A stretch of DNA of 64,000 nt from contig NC_044284.2 of assembly GCF_004027225.2 (NCBI RefSeq), positions 41,898,420-41,962,419 of the forward strand, in the 5' to 3' direction. The notes below the pieces were generated by a model. The model searched no databases, had not been told where the DNA came from, and saw nothing but the letters and a program-made list of their open reading frames with translations. Made by a program: the position numbers and the translations under genes. This document shows positions 1-7,848 of this stretch, piece by piece (the first letter of the stretch is position 1; each line of letters starts with the position of its first letter). This stretch comes from Strigops habroptila. Taxonomy: Eukaryota; Chordata; Aves; Psittaciformes; Psittacidae.

Positions 1-66
1 TAGGAGTTTGCACACAATGTTGGAAAATCCAAAGAACTCTCACTGAGTGGAAATTAAAACAATTAG

Positions 67-453
67 AGTCTAAACAAAAAAATTATTCGGGAATCCCATG
101 AGTGGTGGGAAATTTTTGCCAAAGGAATAAACCCTCGATATTATTGCTACCACTCCAACGAACCAGTCCCCTTTGTAGCTGAAATTTTGGTTATAAAATG
201 CAGAAGGGAAGTACTGACCGTGTCTTACTTTGCCCCATTAGTTAAAGCTGCAAAGTGGGAAGCCTATATAAACAGGCAGAAAGCCCGAAACAGCTGTTCT
301 CCTGAAGAATTCCCTTGCTGCCGAGAAGATGGTACACCCCGTGGCTCGAAGCAACCGAGTCGACGGGCGAGGCAGAGGAGGAACAAACTGTGGAGAAAAG
401 AACCAGAACGATGGGACACAAAAGCAGCAATGGCCGAACTTCCCCAGGACTGA
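67..453 (+). CDS. Unassigned short proviral open frame overlapping the 5' end of env
   Basis: A frame free of stops runs for about 128 codons and ends 125 bases inside env in a different frame. Its first ATG is at 187 (88 codons). The predicted product has an aromatic, cysteine-containing first half and a strongly basic second half with several Arg/Lys clusters and the motif RRARQRR. I do not recognise it as integrase or any other retroviral domain. Another frame is open from 3 to 98 and encodes a C-x2-C pair, so the two could be halves of one frame-shifted reading frame, for example the decayed end of pol. It may instead be a chance frame opposite the Env leader, an accessory-type frame, or a pol remnant. 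Nothing here shows that it is translated. Confidence 0.3.
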   Translation, partial: SLNKKIIRESHEWWEIFAKGINPRYYCYHSNEPVPFVAEILVIKCRREVLTVSYFAPLVKAAKWEAYINRQKARNSCSPEEFPCCREDGTPRGSKQPSRRARQRRNKLWRKEPERWDTKAAMAELPQD

Positions 454-2437
454 TAAAAATATACTTAAATTGACAAAATTGACAGACACCCTTTTTCCTG
501 GTATACCGTTAGTTTTGTTATTGATAATAACCCAAGCAAATGGAAACCCTCATGAACCTATGAAATGGACGATTGGTCGATGGGAGGACCAAACAGTAAT
601 TGGCATTAATGTCACTGCCGGAGCCCCCACATTCCGAGCAGCGCTGTGCCAACTAGCACCTATAGAACCATGCTTAAATCTGAAAGGATATTATTTGTGT
701 CCTGCTTCCAACCCAGGCAAAGGGTATTGCAACTATCCAAACGAGTATTATTGTGCGTCCTGGGACTGTGTAACCCTCGCTGCAGCATGGCAGCCGGGTA
801 GGTCAGACCCTTTCCTCAAGACTCAGTGGGGTCCTGAGGGATGTACACCTCCTCGATATGATTCCTCGGGAGGTATCATAAGTCCAGGAAATTGTGCTCA
901 TATAATTCTTACAATATTGCAACCGGACGATTTTGGGTGGATAACAGGAAGAACATGGGGAATTAGATATTGGGAACCAGGTGTAGATAGAGGAGGGCTT
1001 ATACTTATACGAAAAGTTAAACTTCCACACGATCCCTTACCAGTAGGACCAAACCTGGTCCTGAATCCACCCACTTTCTCTGAAGAAAAGGTTGCCCCCG
1101 CAAGCGTCGCAACCAATTCTCCAAACTCCCTTTCGGAAACAACTAATGACATTGTGACTGAATTCTCCTCATCCAGGGATCGAGAGTTGTCAGAATCCAA
1201 AGACCCCTTATGGAATCTAATGCAAGCCTCTTATCGTGCCCTTAATGAAAGCAAACCAAATTTAACTAAAGAATGTTGGTTATGTTATAATGTTAGACCA
1301 CCATATTTTGAGGCAATTGGAAAACCAGGTAGGATTCAATGGTCTAATGGTTCAAACCCACGAGAATGCCCATGGGATGACCAGAGGAACCATACGCAAG
1401 GAATTACTATTCAATTAGTAACAGGTCAAGGAAAATGTATAGGTACAGTGCCCGAAAAATATCAGCCTTTGTGCAATAAAACAGTCACTAACACCAATAT
1501 AGAGAAACACAAGAATCAAAATGACAAATGGGCTATCCCGACACCAGGAGCTAAATGGGTTTGTTCAGACATCGGAGTAACGCCTTGCCTATCCCTAAAC
1601 GTGTTTGATCAATCTCAGTTTTGCGTACAGGTGATTATTGTTCCTCGTCTAATCTATCACACCTCTGAGGAGGTGTTACGCCACTTTGAAGGAGACCTGA
1701 ATAGGCAAAAACGAGAGCCAATTACAGTAGTAACCCTAGCTACCCTGCTGATAGCGAGCGGAGTTGGAGCAGGTACAGGCATAGCCTCCCTAGTGAAAGG
1801 TCAGGAGTTACAAAGTTTGCAGATGGCTGTAGATGAAGATTTAGCAAAAATAGAACAATCTATCCAAAATTTAGCCACTTCAGTAAAGTCTTTATCAGAA
1901 GTAGTACTGCAAAATAGAAGAAGATTAGATCTATTGTTTTTAAAGGAAGGAGGGTTATGTGTAGCTCTCAATAAAGAATGTTGCTCTTTTGCTGACCATA
2001 CTGGAGTAGTCCAGGACACCATGTCTGAACTCCGGAAAAGGTTAGATCAACGTAAGAAAGATCGTGAGGCGGGCAAGTCATGGTACGAAAACTGGTTTAA
2101 TGTTTCACCTTGGCTAACCACTTTGTTGTCCGCCTTAGCAGGACCGCTTATCATGTTGATTTTGGGACTCATATTTGGGCCTTGTATATTACGCTATATT
2201 TTACACTTTATTAAAGAACGGTTTGACATAGCTAAACTGCTTATTTTAACTACGAGGTCTGGGGCAAAATATAAGAGTGTATCTATTAATGAAGATGAAG
2301 ATTGTTATGAATGCATTATGCCACGTGAGAACTATGCCTTTTGTAATTGTGAGGTATTACCTTGTGAGTGTTATGATAAATGTTGGGATTGTGGAAAAAG
2401 GTTTGTTCGCAGTGCCGAAAATGAAAGTAACGTCTAA
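329..2437 (+). CDS. env: Endogenous retroviral envelope glycoprotein, full-length open frame
   Basis: This would be a class I fusion glycoprotein cut into surface (SU) and transmembrane (TM) subunits. No stop or frameshift interrupts its 702 codons. Residues 1-55 form a long basic leader, with the hydrophobic signal core at about 59-67 and likely cleavage near 70-72. SU carries a gammaretroviral-type receptor-binding half ending in a GPNLVL motif, then a Pro/Ser/Thr-rich hinge and the CWLC motif at 316-319. The furin-type site RQKR ends at 462 and is followed by a Gly/Ala-rich fusion peptide. TM has a heptad-repeat region, an immunosuppressive-domain-like segment starting at 527, and C-x6-CC at 544-552. 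The membrane span is about 598-622. The tail of about 75 residues has eight cysteines between 659 and 688, which is unusual for this class. At least six N-glycosylation sequons are visible. The start at 329 is chosen because the next in-frame Met lies after the signal core. Fusion activity and expression are not shown. Confidence 0.92.
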   Translation: MVHPVARSNRVDGRGRGGTNCGEKNQNDGTQKQQWPNFPRTDKNILKLTKLTDTLFPGIPLVLLLIITQANGNPHEPMKWTIGRWEDQTVIGINVTAGAPTFRAALCQLAPIEPCLNLKGYYLCPASNPGKGYCNYPNEYYCASWDCVTLAAAWQPGRSDPFLKTQWGPEGCTPPRYDSSGGIISPGNCAHIILTILQPDDFGWITGRTWGIRYWEPGVDRGGLILIRKVKLPHDPLPVGPNLVLNPPTFSEEKVAPASVATNSPNSLSETTNDIVTEFSSSRDRELSESKDPLWNLMQASYRALNESKPNLTKECWLCYNVRPPYFEAIGKPGRIQWSNGSNPRECPWDDQRNHTQGITIQLVTGQGKCIGTVPEKYQPLCNKTVTNTNIEKHKNQNDKWAIPTPGAKWVCSDIGVTPCLSLNVFDQSQFCVQVIIVPRLIYHTSEEVLRHFEGDLNRQKREPITVVTLATLLIASGVGAGTGIASLVKGQELQSLQMAVDEDLAKIEQSIQNLATSVKSLSEVVLQNRRRLDLLFLKEGGLCVALNKECCSFADHTGVVQDTMSELRKRLDQRKKDREAGKSWYENWFNVSPWLTTLLSALAGPLIMLILGLIFGPCILRYILHFIKERFDIAKLLILTTRSGAKYKSVSINEDEDCYECIMPRENYAFCNCEVLPCECYDKCWDCGKRFVRSAENESNV

Positions 2438-2453
2438 TAAACAATAATAGGAT

Positions 2454-2471
2454 AAAAAGAAAAAGGGGGGA
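2454..2471 (+). other. Polypurine tract
   Basis: A run of purines ending in six G and an A lies directly before the LTR start and just after the env stop. This is the expected position and composition of the primer for plus-strand DNA synthesis. Confidence 0.8.
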
Positions 2472-2565
2472 TTGTGAGAAACTATGGACTAGGATATTGT
2501 TTATTAAGATTTATGTTAAGCTCAATGTAAAGGTTAGGCAACAAAGATGTGAAATCGCTTATGCA

Positions 2566-2724
2566 GACAGAAACTCGGACACTGCTTGAGTAAGATAAGA
2601 TAACCACAATCGCGAGATAACCGCCAGACTTCCAGGAACCGACAGAAACTCGGACACTGCTTGAGTAAGATAAGATAACCACAATCGCGAGATAACCGCC
2701 AGACTTCCAGGAACCGACAGAAAC
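2566..2724 (+). repeat. Perfect 75-bp tandem duplication in U3 (enhancer-type repeat)
   Basis: Copy 1 (2566-2640) and copy 2 (2641-2715) are identical at all 75 positions, and a third copy starts at 2716 and breaks off after about 9 bases. Each unit contains AGATAAGATAA (GATA-type), ACCACA (reverse of a RUNX core) and CTTCCAGGAA (two ETS-type cores). Duplicated U3 enhancers with such sites are typical of gammaretroviral LTRs. Factor binding is inferred from motif match only. Confidence 0.9.
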
Positions 2725-2898
2725 AGGACAAACAACCCCAGATAAGGACATGTGAATGAGGGGTCAACTATGGGATAAAGGAGGAAGACTTCTTACTTCG
2801 GCCTCAACGACCACCAGGAGGTAGAAAACGACCCCCTAACAACAACTGAAGCATGCGCAGAGTACCTCCACTACTTCATGAACACGGAAGTAAAGATG

Positions 2899-2906
2899 TA
2901 TAAAAA
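2899..2906 (+). promoter_or_regulatory. LTR TATA box
   Basis: TATAAAAA lies about 100 bases before the poly(A) signal and downstream of the U3 repeats, placing the transcription start near 2930. This is the expected LTR geometry. Confidence 0.75.
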
Positions 2907-2999
2907 GGGACTGTTTGAACTGCTCAGCACGGCAGTGGCGGAGCGCAGACTCCCCTGTCGTCCAGCGCTGTTTTTGCTCATATTCTACTTGCTATAATT

Positions 3000-3005
3000 A
3001 ATAAA
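3000..3005 (+). terminator. LTR polyadenylation signal
   Basis: AATAAA, in the region expected to be R, sits about 35 bases before the LTR end and is followed by a GT-rich stretch (TTGTGGT). It would direct cleavage of proviral transcripts. Confidence 0.7.
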
Positions 3006-3039
3006 ATTTTAATTGGATTATGATCCGTTGTGGTCACCA

Positions 3040-3351
3040 TTTATGACATGGTGGTAGAGAAAGGGGGACAATTTCTGCTGCAAATTGGTGGGTTATCACC
3101 TATAAGGGAAGGAGAAAAGGAGCCTGAGAAGGCCAGTGGAATGTGATTGTACTGTGGCTTTGGAAAAGGCAAATGGGATCCTATTTGCATCTGGCAAAGG
3201 ACTTCCACTGGGAAAAAGGAAATGCTGCTGCTGTGAAAGGCCCTGGTGAGATAAAAAATACGGAGTGCAGTTCTGGGCACTCGGGGTGAAGAAATACTCA
3301 TTCAAGTTGGAAGTGAGAGGCAGAAGTTGGGGATATGGACAGAGCCTTATT
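3040..3351. other. Flanking DNA between the provirus and the CpG-island promoter
   Basis: Host-like unique sequence with no recognised gene or repeat. It is the whole distance between the end of the LTR and the TATA-like site of the next promoter. Confidence 0.5.
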
Positions 3352-4121
3352 TATATAAGCAGAGCCTGTTCCGTCTGACAAAGCAAAGCTTGAAACTGAA
3401 TCCAGTCACCGCCAAACTTCTGCGGGAAGACGCTCAGTTCTTGCCGTTGGGAAGCGGGGGGAGCGGAGGCACAACCACCGTGTGACTCGCAGCAGGCTGG
3501 AGCTGGGGGGGCGGCTCCAGTCCCTCGGAGCACCGCGGGTTCGAGCGCGCCTTTCTGCAGACGCAGGCGGGACGGGCACGTGCTCGCGTGCAGCCAACGC
3601 TTGACCCACCTGGACGTTTCTCCGGACGTCCCGGCCCCGCTGGCCGCTGCCGCAGCAGTCTGGATCGGGCGCCGGGGCCGGGAGGGGGTTCCCGGCCCAT
3701 CCGGGTCCCGCGCCGCTGCTGGCAGCCGCGGCCCCTGCCGGCCTCGCCGCGCTGCCATTGCGCCGCCGCCGCCTTAGCCGGGGGCTTCCGCGCCGGCGCG
3801 AAGGGCTGCGCGGTGGCAGCGGGGCCGGGGAGCGGGGGAACCGGCGGCGTGCGCGGCCCCCGGCTGTGCGGCGGGGAGAAGTTGGGGTTCGTTCTGCCAG
3901 GACCAAAACCCACCTTTTCATTTTTAAATTATTGTTATTTTTAATCCTGCCTCGTAGTTTAAATATCTCTCCCGTGGAAACCGGACTGGCTTTTGTCAGG
4001 GAGTTTTCATAAGCCAAGCAGTGCCAGCCTGCCGTGAAAAGTTTTTCTTCGACAAAGGAAATAGCAGATCAGTTACCGAGCTGGTGGTGTGCTGCGGGAG
4101 ATGTTCAGCCCCTTGCAGGAG
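3352..4121 (+). promoter_or_regulatory. CpG-island promoter and probable 5' leader exon of the zinc-finger gene
   Basis: TATATAAG at 3352-3359 is followed by a strongly GC- and CpG-rich block, densest at about 3480-3880, with GGCGG/GGGCGG-type GC boxes on both strands. This is typical of a vertebrate promoter and non-coding first exon. A donor-like GGAG|GTGAGG at 4121/4122 could end the leader exon, to be joined to the acceptor before 5932. The island is also open on the minus strand for about 200 codons, so divergent transcription is possible, but I see no recognisable product there. Start site and donor are inferred. Confidence 0.6.
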
Positions 4122-5931
4122 GTGAGGAATAGTTCCTGTTCTCATACACTCGTTAGGAAATTAACGGGAATGGTTGAAGTTGTGGGGTGACTCGAGCCAT
4201 TCTGTCCCAGGCAGTGACTAATGAAGAAGACCAATTCAGCATGTTTTCTGTATCAGGGCAGAAGAAGGCGCAGCTTGTGTCTCATGAAGCTGACCTTTCT
4301 GAGATGTGAAGATCTGTCTCTTTATGCACATTGCTATAGTCCTTTTATAACTATTTAAACCTACTGAAACTGAACAGACAAGCTTTATATTCATGTACAC
4401 ATGGAAATACAGAAATGTACATTTTTACATATATGTTTATATATATATATGTTCTTGCATTCAGAAAAGTCTTACCTAGACAAAAGCAGTTAAGAGGAAG
4501 TGAAGAAACAGTGGGAGTAAAGGGAATATGAAAAGTAGGTATGAAGGAGAAGATGGGGGCTGCCAAATTATCCATTCATCAGGATGGGAAAAATGCCATT
4601 TCTGAGTTTAGGTTAGCAATTTGGTGTGAATGCAGCTTTAAAAAAGGTGAGTGAATGCTCCCTGTGGACTTGCTGTCAACAGAGGCTGCTGGGACAAATC
4701 TAGAAAACCCCTTGTGAATCTGTGCCTTGGTATGGCATAAATAATAGCATCTTCTTCACAAGAAAGTTTGAGTCAGTTATTTCTGACTAATTGTCATTGC
4801 TTATATTTTCTGCTAGCAAGGCTGGTCTGCAAAGGAAGTTTACCCAGAGAATTGGAAGCTGTAAGCTGTTGCAGTGGGCCAGCTCTGGTGGGTTACTGAC
4901 TGTGCTTTGAATCATAGAATACCTGCTTGTCCTATCTCTACAGTCCCTAATGAAGAGTCCCTTTCCGACATCCTTGTAGGCTCCCTTCAGATACTGGAAG
5001 GCTGCTGTAGGTCTCCACACAGCCTTCTCTTCTCCAGGCTGAAGAGCCCCAACTTTCTCAGCCTGTCTTCATATAGGAGGTGCTTGAGCCCCCTTATCAT
5101 CCTCGTGGCCCTCCTCTGGACTTGCTCCAACAGCTCCATGTCCTTCTTATGTTGAGGACACCAGAACTGTACACAATACTCCAAGTGAGGTCTCACAAGA
5201 GCAGAGTAGAGGGGCAAGATCACCTCCTTCGACCTGCTGGTCACACTTCTTTTGATGCAGCCCAGGATCCAGTTGGCTTTCTGGACAGCGCTTTCATGCC
5301 TTTCGTTGCATATGTTGTCTTTGCATGGTGCTAACTGGTAGTGGCACAGGGACCCCAAATATCCTCAAGACAATTATAATAATGCTGGTCAGGATTATTG
5401 GTCAGTTCCAAAGGCACTCCTGAGCTCTCCAGACCCCCTTTCCGTACATTGCTTCTGGTTTTGGCTGTTTGACACGGTTTCTGGGTCTCATTGCATTACT
5501 TAACAAGTTTCTAAAAGAAACACCTTGTGACTGGTGCTCCTAGTTCGTATTTAACAAGGTAAAAACAAGGATTAAGCATGAATCCTCAGAAAAATATATG
5601 TGATGGGAGCAGATGTGGTGTAGGACTTTGTCAAAAGTCTCTGAACCCCAGAGTTCTGAAGATTTCTCATTTTTAGGTGAATTTTAAATGGAAATGATCA
5701 ATTTATATTTGTAGTGAAGGCTGGATTATGATAGAGGATTTAAATGTGGTCGGTCTGTATTTTGTATGCTGAATGTATATTTTCTAAATATATAATAGTA
5801 GATGATTCTGTCTCTCCTACTGCATAACTAATAGTCTGCCCCATTCTTTTAATCAGAAAAAAATCTTCACTGTGATAACTTTTTATTTTTACCAGAAAAA
5901 TCACTGATGAAATGGGTATTTTATTTTGTAG
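4122..5931 (+). other. Probable first intron of the zinc-finger gene
   Basis: The segment is AT-richer than the CpG island and has no convincing coding frame. It ends in TTTATTTTGTAG at 5931, a plausible splice acceptor directly before the 5' leader of the zinc-finger frame. It contains a TA-rich simple repeat (about 4429-4450) and a minus-strand CR1 fragment. The intron call is inferred from splice-like ends, not from a transcript. Confidence 0.4.
4925..5340 (-). mobile_element. CR1 LINE fragment (ORF2 3' part)
   Basis: Read on the minus strand, the fragment encodes the C-terminal part of the CR1 reverse-transcriptase protein, including stretches resembling [13 protein letters not shown] and [12 protein letters not shown], and then runs into CR1 3' sequence. 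It is 5'-truncated and lacks the canonical terminal repeat at its left end. It is a dead copy, not a host gene. Confidence 0.9.
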
Positions 5932-5955
5932 AGAGGACTGTAAAGAGAGCTGAGA

Positions 5956-6072
5956 ATGAGATGGGTTTACCGTGAAAGACTTGAAGCTCTTGGCATACAC
6001 ATCATTGACGAGCTGCCGATGAACACAGCATATGCCTCAGAGGATGGATGTGAATGTGGACTGGGACTCTGA
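5956..6072 (+). other. Upstream open frame overlapping the zinc-finger start
   Basis: An ATG at 5956, with G at -3 and A at +4, opens a 38-codon frame that ends 41 bases inside the zinc-finger coding region in another frame. If the leader is spliced at 5931/5932, this ATG is the first in that exon. It would reduce initiation at 6032/6044 or require leaky scanning. No transcript evidence is available. Confidence 0.4.
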
Positions 6073-7201
6073 GAATAACGTTTGTGACACAGGTGAGAAG
6101 CATTCAAATTACTCCCGAAAGACTGCTAAGCAGGTGGGCCACACATCTAGTCTCCAGAAGGAGGAAGACATGAATTACTCAGAGACATGCAGTCCTTGTT
6201 GCAACTCTGCTGGACCTTCAGGTAAGCAGGAGCTTCCTGCAGAGTTGCAGTGTGAAGACAAAGAATACTATGAGACCTACTACCAGAAACGAGGTGAGAG
6301 TACAGCTGGGGTATTTATTCCCTCCAGTACCAACTCTGACCTGCAGTGTGAAGATAAAGATTTAGAGCACTGTTCCCCTGAGCAGTCTGAGAAACCACAG
6401 AGAAGACTACACGCTGAAAACAAAAATACCATTCTTGCTGATGTCTCCCTGGAGCCTGTCCCTGAGGAAGCTTTGCCATATGGTTGCAAGAAGTGTGGTT
6501 CCACTTTCCAGGGTATGAGTGAGCTGCAGGAACATAAGCGAACTCACCTTGTGGAAAATTCATACCAGTGTCCCGTCTGTGCCAAAGAGTTCTTCCGTGC
6601 CGCAAATTTGCGAATGCACAAGCTCATTCATTCTAGTGAGAGGCCACACAAATGTCCAGAGTGTGACAAGGGTTTCATTCGCACGGCTGATGTCTGGAGG
6701 CACTTGCGCAATGTGCACAAGATAGAGCGCTCCATGGTGATCTTGGGAAATGGCATGGCTAGGAACCCATGGTCAGTAGTGCACCGTAACCAACACACTG
6801 TTGAGTACAGTGATCAGCCTTGTGCAGAGAACCAAAAGTCTGAGGAGGATGACTGTAAACCTTATTCCTGTCCAACATGTGGCAAAAGTTTTGATAAGCC
6901 TAACCTGCTTTCCAAACACAAGGTAATCCACCGACAAGACAAGCCCTATAAGTGTCAGGAGTGTGGCATGGCATTTGTCCAGTTGCTAAGGCTGAAAAGA
7001 CACCAGCAGACTCACTCTGGGGAGCGCCCCTTCTATTGCGAGGAGTGTGGAGGGACGTTCACCCAACTGGCATCGCTCCAGCGCCATCACCGCATCCATA
7101 CTGGAGAGAAGCCCTACTCTTGCAATTACTGTGGTCATTCCTTCACTGAGTCAGGTACCCTACGGAGGCATGAGCGCACACACAAATTGGACAAATCATA
7201 A
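6032..7201 (+). CDS. C2H2 zinc-finger protein, seven fingers (probable DNA-binding transcription factor)
   Basis: The 389-residue product should act in the nucleus as a sequence-specific DNA-binding protein. Seven C2H2 fingers lie at about residues 150-172, 178-200, 206-229, 278-300, 306-328, 334-356 and 362-384, all with intact C-C-H-H ligands. Fingers 4-7 are tandem with TGEKP-like linkers, and finger 3 has a four-residue H-H spacing. An acidic spacer (230-277) splits the array 3+4. The N-terminal 149 residues are acidic and Ser-rich, with no KRAB, SCAN or BTB domain visible; the hexapeptide LQCEDK/LQCEDK recurs at 72 and 104. The ATG at 6032 has weak context. The in-frame ATG at 6044 (Met5) has A at -3 and G at +4 and is the likelier start. 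The coding region appears to be one exon, with an acceptor at 5931 and a CpG island upstream. I cannot assign the orthologue, so no symbol is given. Confidence 0.92.
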   Translation: MPQRMDVNVDWDSENNVCDTGEKHSNYSRKTAKQVGHTSSLQKEEDMNYSETCSPCCNSAGPSGKQELPAELQCEDKEYYETYYQKRGESTAGVFIPSSTNSDLQCEDKDLEHCSPEQSEKPQRRLHAENKNTILADVSLEPVPEEALPYGCKKCGSTFQGMSELQEHKRTHLVENSYQCPVCAKEFFRAANLRMHKLIHSSERPHKCPECDKGFIRTADVWRHLRNVHKIERSMVILGNGMARNPWSVVHRNQHTVEYSDQPCAENQKSEEDDCKPYSCPTCGKSFDKPNLLSKHKVIHRQDKPYKCQECGMAFVQLLRLKRHQQTHSGERPFYCEECGGTFTQLASLQRHHRIHTGEKPYSCNYCGHSFTESGTLRRHERTHKLDKS

Positions 7202-7848
7202 TTCTTAGTTCATTTGTGATTGTGGTCTCCTTGGTTGCTTCTTACCTGTATGAGGCTTACTTAGTTGGGCTGGAGAAAGCATTCCCACTGCATGCTCTCT
7301 GGCCAGTGCAGACCTGCTTCCCAGCAGTGGCTGACAGGGAACACTGCATCACGGGGATCTCTGGAACTTGTACATGGTAGAGATTGCACTTACTGGCTTT
7401 AAACTAGCTTTGTACAAAAAAAATAACCTAATTACCACTGAGTAATGAAATGTGAAGCTTGAGAAGACTGAAATCTCTCACAAGTGCTAGTGCTATCTCA
7501 ATTCGCTGAAGTGACAATGCATCAGCTTGTGCTTTTTGCAAGGATGCATGAGTTATGAGACTTCTCTCTGCAGTCTTGGCCACTGGATAAATTTGCCCTA
7601 CCTTCTTAAGTGTGATGGCTCTTTGGCACTGGGTTTGGAGATCTGTTGTTGCATGTCTTTGCTAAGTTGGAACAGTCCAGAGTTGTCGCTCTATCTCTTC
7701 TCTCCTTGCAATCTCCTGAGTTTTTCTTTCCGTTACTTTTTTTTTTTTTTTTTTGGAGGTGAAGTATTATGTTGGTTATTTAAAAAAAAAGCCCCAAACC
7801 CAAACAAACCAAAACCCACAAACAACCACAAATCAGTTCCTTAATAAA
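7202..7848 (+). other. Probable 3' UTR of the zinc-finger gene, with AATAAA at 7843
   Basis: Non-coding sequence after the stop. An 18-base T run (7737-7754) is followed by a short A run (7782-7790) and an A/C-rich tract. AATAAA at 7843-7848 is the first canonical polyadenylation signal after the stop. The true 3' end could lie further right. Confidence 0.4.

Larger units (their letters stand above)
1..3039 (+). mobile_element. 3' portion of a class I (gammaretrovirus-like) endogenous retrovirus
   Basis: The block runs, in retroviral order, from an unassigned open frame through an env gene to a polypurine tract and a 3' LTR. Gag, protease, reverse transcriptase, the 5' LTR and the primer-binding site would lie left of the window, so element length and tRNA primer class cannot be given. 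The class I assignment rests on the Env layout: a C-W-L-C motif in the surface subunit, a basic cleavage site, and an immunosuppressive-domain-like segment followed by C-x6-C-C. The right boundary near 3039 is set by a CA end and the host-like sequence after it. The target-site duplication cannot be tested because the left flank is missing. The env frame and LTR signals look undamaged, which argues for a fairly young insertion or for selection. Confidence 0.9.
2473..3039 (+). repeat. 3' LTR of the class I provirus
   Basis: The LTR begins TGTGA right after the polypurine tract and probably ends TCACCA at 3039, an imperfect inverted repeat. U3 holds a 75-bp tandem duplication. TATAAAAA lies at 2899-2906 and AATAAA at 3000-3005. 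R should begin near 2930, and U5 appears short. The right edge is uncertain by several bases because no second LTR is available for comparison. Confidence 0.8.

Noticed and set aside
3406..4017. 203-codon minus-strand frame in the CpG island
   Set aside because: Open mainly because stop codons are rare in CpG-rich DNA. The product is an Arg/Pro/Ala-rich string with no known family.
4987..5358. Protein-like minus-strand frame of 123 codons
   Set aside because: Recognised as a CR1 reverse-transcriptase remnant, so it was listed as a mobile element and not as a gene.
6090..6230. Donor-like GTGAGAAG and GTAAGCAG sites inside the zinc-finger coding region
   Set aside because: The frame is open across both sites with acidic, gene-like sequence, and no matching acceptor restores a better product, so introns were not called.
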